Positions 5,313-9,353 of a stretch of 9,353 nucleotides of DNA are shown piece after piece; the stretch's first letter is position 1, and every line of letters begins with the position of its first letter. The position numbers and the translations under genes were made by a program. Below the pieces are notes generated by a model. The model did no database searches. It saw only the letters and a program-made list of their open reading frames with translations, and was not told where the DNA came from. This DNA comes from a bacterium (lineage in GTDB: Bacteria > Patescibacteriota > Minisyncoccia > UBA6257 > JAGGUH01), in contig JAGGUH010000085.1 of assembly GCA_021158645.1 (NCBI GenBank), positions 1 through 9,353 on the forward strand, read 5' to 3'.

Positions 5313-6404
5313 ATGGAAAGAATTTCTCAAAAATATAGACCAAAAGTATTTGAAGAAGTTATTGGTCAGGACTTAGTGGTGAGGACTTTGATTAATGCTA
5401 TTAAAACAAAAAGAATTTCTTCGGGCTATCTTTTTGCTGGCCCTCGAGGTACCGGAAAAACTACTTTAGCCAGGATTTTTGCTAAAGCGCTAAATTGTGA
5501 AAATCTTTTAAATGATTATGAGCCCTGCAATCAGTGTCAGAATTGTCTTGAAATTAATCAAGGAAAGTTTTTAGATTTGATTGAAATTGACGCTGCAACT
5601 CATCGAGGCATTGATCAAATTAGAGAAATTAAAGAGGCGATTAGATTTGCCCCAACCACTGGAAGATATAAGGTTTGGATTTTAGATGAAGCCCATATGT
5701 TAACAATTGAGGCATCAAATGCTTTACTTAAAACATTAGAAGAACCACCTTCTCATGCAATTTTAATTTTAGCGACCACAGATCCTCGAAAATTACCTGA
5801 AACTATTATTTCTCGATGTCAGATTTTTGAATTTAAACGACTAAACTTATCTCAAATTCAAAAACGTTTAGAATTAATCGCAAAAAATGAGGAGATTGAA
5901 ATTACGCCTGAAGCATCTTTTTCAATTGCTTTGGCTTCTGAAGGAGCAATGAGAGATGCTGAATCAATTACTGAAAGGATTTTTTCTTTAGGAGTAAAAA
6001 AAATTGACGAAAAAATTTTAGAGAAATATCTTGGCTGGATTTCATTTCAAAAAATAGATGAATTTTTTGATTTGTTTTTAAATAAAAAAACCGATCTTGC
6101 TTTGAGTTTTATAAACAAAATTTATGAAAACGGGAACGATTTAGATTATTTTTTGGTATATTTTCTAAATTATCTCAGAAATTTATATTTTTTAAAAATC
6201 AATTCTAATTTAGAAAAGATAATTTCTTTCTCATTACCTTCAGAACAAATCAAAATTTTTTTAAAAAAAAGAAATTTGGTTTCATTAGAAACTTTAAAAA
6301 AAATGATAGAATTATTTTTGAGGGCAAAGAGAGAATTAAAAATTTCTCCCTTGCCCTTGCTTCCAATTGAAATGGCGATAATCGAGAGTTGCCACGTTTT
6401 TTGA
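5313..6404 (+). CDS. dnaX: DNA polymerase III subunit gamma (short DnaX)
   Basis: This is the AAA+ motor subunit of the clamp loader that places the sliding clamp on primed DNA for the replicative polymerase. The N-terminus SQKYRPKVFEEVIGQ (5-19) is typical. Walker A is GPRGTGKTT (43-51). Four cysteines (C62, C72, C75, C78) form the zinc-binding module. Walker B is the DEAH at 125-128, and the SRC arginine finger is at 167-169 within ATTDPRKLPETIISRCQ. Domain II, with the sensor region SEGAMRDAESITE, follows, then a clamp-loader collar-like helical region to the end. At 363 residues the protein lacks the tau-type C-terminal extension that contacts the helicase and polymerase in longer DnaX proteins. 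It therefore corresponds to a gamma-only form, apparently natural because the end is not abrupt. It lies 43 bases after gyrB with no clear promoter of its own, so it may be cotranscribed. The stop is TGA. Confidence 0.95.
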   Translation: MERISQKYRPKVFEEVIGQDLVVRTLINAIKTKRISSGYLFAGPRGTGKTTLARIFAKALNCENLLNDYEPCNQCQNCLEINQGKFLDLIEIDAATHRGIDQIREIKEAIRFAPTTGRYKVWILDEAHMLTIEASNALLKTLEEPPSHAILILATTDPRKLPETIISRCQIFEFKRLNLSQIQKRLELIAKNEEIEITPEASFSIALASEGAMRDAESITERIFSLGVKKIDEKILEKYLGWISFQKIDEFFDLFLNKKTDLALSFINKIYENGNDLDYFLVYFLNYLRNLYFLKINSNLEKIISFSLPSEQIKIFLKKRNLVSLETLKKMIELFLRAKRELKISPLPLLPIEMAIIESCHVF

Positions 6405-6467
6405 CTTATTTTTTAATTAATTCGTTTAATTGTTTAAAACAACTTATCGAAATGAAAGTTTAAAAGT

Positions 6468-7430
6468 ATGTTGCTTTTTTACATTTTAGTTTTTATTGCT
6501 TCTTGTTTTCTTTTTTATTATTTGAGTCGAGGTTTTTTGATTGATGCTTTAATAAGAATTGCCAAATATTTGAAGTGGCGAGAATTTGTAGTTGCTTTTT
6601 TTATTTTAGCAATTGGAACTACTTTGCCTAATTTTTTTGTTGGGATTTTTTCGGCTTTAAAACATTGCCCTCAACTTTCTTTTGGCGAGGTGCTTTCAGG
6701 AAATGTTTTTGATTTGACGATAGCGGTTGCTTTGGCAAGTTTTTTTGCCAAAGGTGGCATTCCTGCTCAAAGTAATGTGATCCAAACTACTTCTTTTTTT
6801 ACTTTGGGAGCCGCTTTATTGCCCTTATTTTTAATTTCAGACGGTCAATTATCTCAAAGCGATGGATTTTTATTGATTTTATTTTTTATTGTTTATTTTT
6901 CTTGGCTTTTTAAAAAAGAAGATCGATATAAAAAAATTTATGACCACGAAGTTGAATTTCTTGGAATAAAAGGTTTTTTTAAAGAATGTTTTAAAATTTT
7001 TGTAGGAATAATTTTACTTTTAGGAGCCGCAAAAGGCGTTGTTTCTTCGGCGATTTTTTTTGCAAAATTTTTTAATTTGCCCATTTCTTTAATTGGAATT
7101 TTAATTGTTGGGCTTGGCAATGCTTTGCCGGAAACCTATTTTGCAGTTATTTCAGCAAAAAAAAATGAGAACTGGATGATTTTAGGAGATTTAATGGGTT
7201 CGGTTATTACACCTTCAACCTTGGTTTTAGGGACTGTGGCTTTAATTTCACCAATTAATGTTTCTTTTTTAGGTTTATTTAAAGTGGCAAGAATTTTTTT
7301 AGTTATTTCTGTGATTCTTTTCTTTATTTTTGCCAGAACTGAAAAAAAAATCGGCAAAAAGGAAGGAATGATTTTATTTGCTTTTTATTTATTGTTTGTT
7401 TTATTTGAAATTAAATATGTGTTTTTTTAG
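6468..7430 (+). CDS. Cation/Ca2+ exchanger-like membrane protein (CaCA superfamily)
   Basis: The 320-residue integral membrane protein has about ten hydrophobic segments and two inverted halves, as in Na+/Ca2+ exchangers of the YrbG/NCX type. The first alpha repeat is LAIGTTLPNFFVGI (about 48-60) with SGNVFDL after it (77-83). The second is GLGNALPETYFAV (215-227) with GDLMGSVITPS after it (240-250). In characterised exchangers both repeats carry a proline-glutamate pair. Here only the second does (E222), and the first has asparagine (N55). The aspartate usually found in the second GSD-type motif is replaced by valine (V246). Cation specificity is therefore uncertain. A charged loop at about 148-175 separates the halves. 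A likely start is ATG 6468, after a weak GAAAG. The gene end overlaps the next one by 14 bases, so the two are probably cotranscribed. Confidence 0.82.
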   Translation: MLLFYILVFIASCFLFYYLSRGFLIDALIRIAKYLKWREFVVAFFILAIGTTLPNFFVGIFSALKHCPQLSFGEVLSGNVFDLTIAVALASFFAKGGIPAQSNVIQTTSFFTLGAALLPLFLISDGQLSQSDGFLLILFFIVYFSWLFKKEDRYKKIYDHEVEFLGIKGFFKECFKIFVGIILLLGAAKGVVSSAIFFAKFFNLPISLIGILIVGLGNALPETYFAVISAKKNENWMILGDLMGSVITPSTLVLGTVALISPINVSFLGLFKVARIFLVISVILFFIFARTEKKIGKKEGMILFAFYLLFVLFEIKYVFF

Positions 7431-8697
7431 TTTTAAAAAATGCTTGGTTTTTTTAATTTTAGTTAGTTTGATTTTTGCAATTGGAAGATTGATATGTTTT
7501 CGAGAAAAAATTTTTGAGGTTGATTCAATTTCTAAAAAAAATAGCTTAAATTTAGAAAAAACAAAAGTAAAAAAAAGAGAAAGAACAAAAATAAAAGTTG
7601 TTCCACCCAAAATCGTAAAAGGAATTTATCTAACTGGCTGGTCGGCAGCAAATAATAAAAAAATAGAAGAAATAATTAAGTTAAAAAAACAAAGTAAAAT
7701 TAATGCTGTTGTTATTGATATTAAAGATTGGTCAGGATATGTATTTTATGATGCAAAAGTTAAAGAGGCAAAAGAGTATAAAGCCCAAAGAATTTTAATT
7801 AAAGATATTGAAGATCTTTTAAACAATTTACATCAACAAGGAATTTATGTAATTGGAAGAATTGTTGTTTTTCAAGATCCAGTTTTAGCAAAAGCAAGAA
7901 AAGATTTGGCTTTAAAAAGGCATTCTCAAAAAGATATTTTATGGCGTGATAATTTAAAATTATCTTGGGTTGATCCATCTTCAATTGAAGTTTGGAAATA
8001 CAATTTAAAAATTGCCAAAGATGCATTAGAAAAAGGGTTCGATGAAATAAATTTTGATTATATTCGGTTTCCATCAGATGGAAATTTAAAGGAAATAGAT
8101 TATCCTTTTTGGGATAAAAAAAAATCCAAACAAGAAGTAATAAAATCTTTTTTTAAATATCTTAGAGAAAATTTAAGTACCTCAACTTTGTCAATTGATA
8201 TCTTTGGAATGACAACTGTAAGAAATGATGATTTAGGAATTGGCCAAGTTTTAGAAGATGCTTTTGAGTATTTTGATTATATTTGTCCAATGGCTTATCC
8301 TTCTCATTTTGAATCTGGTTTTTTGGGTTATAAGAATCCGGCTCAACATCCTTATCAGGTAGTAAAATATTGTATGGAAAATGCTTTAAAAAAACTAATT
8401 GTTTATTCTTCAACTTCTTTGGCAGTTTCGACTTCTAGTTATTCTTCGCTTTCAACATCTTCTTATCCAACATCTTCTTGTTCGCACACTTTAAAATATA
8501 CAGGAAAGAAAACAGGTGAAAAAGCAAAATTTCCAAAAATTAGGCCTTGGCTTCAAGATTTTGATTTAAAGGCAAAATATAATGTTGAAATGGTTAAAGC
8601 AGAAATTAAAGGCATAAAGGACGCTTTAGGTGAGAATTTTTCTGGTTTCTTGCTTTGGAATCCAAAAAATATTTATACTATTAAATCCTTGCAATAG
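7417..8697 (+). CDS. Membrane-anchored putative glycoside hydrolase (DUF4015 family)
   Basis: The 426-residue product begins with a signal anchor (hydrophobic about 9-24, after FFSFKK), then a basic linker and an extracytoplasmic TIM-barrel-like domain. Family signatures are KGIYLTGWSA (about 68-77), VVIDIKDWSGYV (about 98-109), FDEINFDYIRFPSDG (208-222, with the likely catalytic-site D214), LSIDIFGMTT (258-267), YICPMAYPSHF (288-298), RPWLQDFDL (376-384) and FSGFLLWNP (408-416). It is predicted to act on cell-envelope or extracellular polysaccharide; the substrate is unknown. A serine/threonine-rich insertion at about 331-357 interrupts the normal join between the ALKKL helix and RPWLQDFDL. 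I chose ATG 7417, which overlaps the exchanger gene by 14 bases and gives a normal signal anchor. TTG 7378 is an alternative: it has AGGA at 7364-7367 ten bases upstream, but it would add 13 residues before the anchor. Confidence 0.82.
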   Translation: MCFFSFKKCLVFLILVSLIFAIGRLICFREKIFEVDSISKKNSLNLEKTKVKKRERTKIKVVPPKIVKGIYLTGWSAANNKKIEEIIKLKKQSKINAVVIDIKDWSGYVFYDAKVKEAKEYKAQRILIKDIEDLLNNLHQQGIYVIGRIVVFQDPVLAKARKDLALKRHSQKDILWRDNLKLSWVDPSSIEVWKYNLKIAKDALEKGFDEINFDYIRFPSDGNLKEIDYPFWDKKKSKQEVIKSFFKYLRENLSTSTLSIDIFGMTTVRNDDLGIGQVLEDAFEYFDYICPMAYPSHFESGFLGYKNPAQHPYQVVKYCMENALKKLIVYSSTSLAVSTSSYSSLSTSSYPTSSCSHTLKYTGKKTGEKAKFPKIRPWLQDFDLKAKYNVEMVKAEIKGIKDALGENFSGFLLWNPKNIYTIKSLQ

Positions 8698-8778
8698 AGA
8701 AAAATGATTTTGTGATATTAAGAATAATTTTAGGTAAATTGAAAAAAAGAAATATTATAAATGTGAAAAAATTATAAC

Positions 8779-8806
8779 TTGAAAATAAAATGAAGTTTAA
8801 TAAAAT
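8779..8806 (+). promoter_or_regulatory. Possible promoter of lemA
   Basis: TTGAAA at 8779-8784 and TAAAAT at 8801-8806 are 16 bases apart, in the 148-base gap between the DUF4015 gene and lemA. A purine-rich AGAGGT (8825-8830) may be the ribosome-binding site, although its 15-base distance to ATG 8846 is long. The AT-rich background makes chance matches likely. Confidence 0.35.
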
Positions 8807-8845
8807 ATAAAATATCAAGGTCGAAGAGGTAAAATTAAAAAAATT

Positions 8846-9353
8846 ATGATTTTAAAAATTATTTTTGGAGTTTTAGCAGTTTTAGTTTTATGGATAATTT
8901 TTATTTATAATCGTTTAGTTACTTTGAAAAACAGAGTCAGAGAGGCATGGTCAGATATTGAGGTTCAATTGAAAAGAAGATACAATCTTATTCCAAATTT
9001 GGTAGAAACAGTAAAAGGGTATGCTTCTCATGAAAAAGAAGTTTTCGAGAAAGTAACCCAAGCAAGAACAAAAGCAATTGGAGCCCAAAATTTGAAAGAA
9101 AAAGCCATAGCTGAAAATATGTTGTCAAATACTTTAAAATCTCTTTTTGCTGTGGCTGAAAATTATCCCCAACTTAAATCTTCAGAAAATTTTCAGAAAC
9201 TTCAAGAAGAATTAACTGATACTGAGGATAAAATTCAAGCAGCGCGAAGATTTTATAACGGAAATGTAAGAGATTTTAATATCAAAATTGAAAGTTTTCC
9301 ATCAAATATCATTGCAAAAATTTTTAACTTCAAAAAAGTTGAATTTTTTGAAA
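8846..9353 (+). CDS. lemA: LemA family membrane protein (3' end outside the window)
   Basis: The 169 visible codons encode a LemA-type protein: one N-terminal membrane helix (about 4-21) followed by a long helical domain. Signature stretches are NRVREAWSDIEVQLKRRYNL (29-48), the adjoining IPNLVETVKGYA (49-60), FAVAENYPQLKSSENFQKLQ (about 111-130) and AARRFYNGNVRDFN (about 141-154). The family is usually about 185-190 residues long, so perhaps 20 residues lie beyond the window edge. The function is poorly defined. LemA proteins sit in the cytoplasmic membrane and often neighbour the HtpX protease or TPM-domain proteins, but the next gene is not visible here. The frame is intact to the last base. 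ATG 8846 is the natural start because the membrane helix begins directly after it. Confidence 0.93.
   Translation, partial: MILKIIFGVLAVLVLWIIFIYNRLVTLKNRVREAWSDIEVQLKRRYNLIPNLVETVKGYASHEKEVFEKVTQARTKAIGAQNLKEKAIAENMLSNTLKSLFAVAENYPQLKSSENFQKLQEELTDTEDKIQAARRFYNGNVRDFNIKIESFPSNIIAKIFNFKKVEFFE

Noticed and set aside
992..6404. Alternative genetic code with UGA as glycine
   Set aside because: Several genes end naturally at TGA, with the next start overlapping (995, 1891), and dnaX ends sensibly at TGA 6402-6404.
7136..7357. Minus-strand reading frame inside the exchanger gene
   Set aside because: It is a shadow of a strongly supported membrane-protein gene on the + strand.

Overview
This is an AT-rich bacterial window. 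The protein families, the A/T-ending codons, the weak Shine-Dalgarno signals and the tightly packed co-directional genes suggest a member of the Candidate Phyla Radiation (Patescibacteria), although nothing here fixes the phylum. TGA is used as a stop codon (ends of the genes at 995, 1891, 2947 and 6404), so the standard bacterial code fits and the UGA-to-glycine code of some CPR lineages does not.

Layout, all genes on the + strand: (1) 1-420 is non-coding. A G/C-rich nested hairpin lies within low-complexity AT-rich repeats that read as mirror images on either side of it. (2) 421-495 is a complete tRNA-Pro(GGG) with an encoded CCA end and a possible promoter directly against it. (3) 618-2947 is an accessory operon that looks like a decaying restriction-modification locus. 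It holds the N-terminal part of an N4/N6 amino-methyltransferase, an apparently intact HaeII-like restriction endonuclease, a second PD-(D/E)XK-type nuclease that seems to be split in two by a frameshift, and a 78-residue unknown protein. (4) 2948-3307 is a very AT-rich spacer with terminator-like hairpins and a good promoter. (5) 3308-6404 carries core DNA-replication genes: gyrB and a short, gamma-type dnaX. (6) 6468-8697 encodes a cation/Ca2+ exchanger-like membrane protein and a membrane-anchored glycoside-hydrolase-like protein (DUF4015 family). (7) 8846 to the window end is a lemA gene cut off by the window edge.

The most interesting part is the locus at 618-2947. The methyltransferase stops before its SAM-binding half, yet the HaeII-like nuclease next to it keeps its predicted active site. 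Either protection comes from elsewhere, the nuclease is inactive, or the locus has been reused. The second nuclease reads as one protein of about 271 residues if a single extra base near 2188 is removed. Codon use (far more ATA isoleucine codons than in gyrB) and the position beside a tRNA suggest that the block was acquired horizontally.

The rest is ordinary. gyrB and dnaX are well-conserved housekeeping genes. The exchanger gene lacks some of the acidic residues typical of its family, and the DUF4015 gene has a serine-rich insertion.
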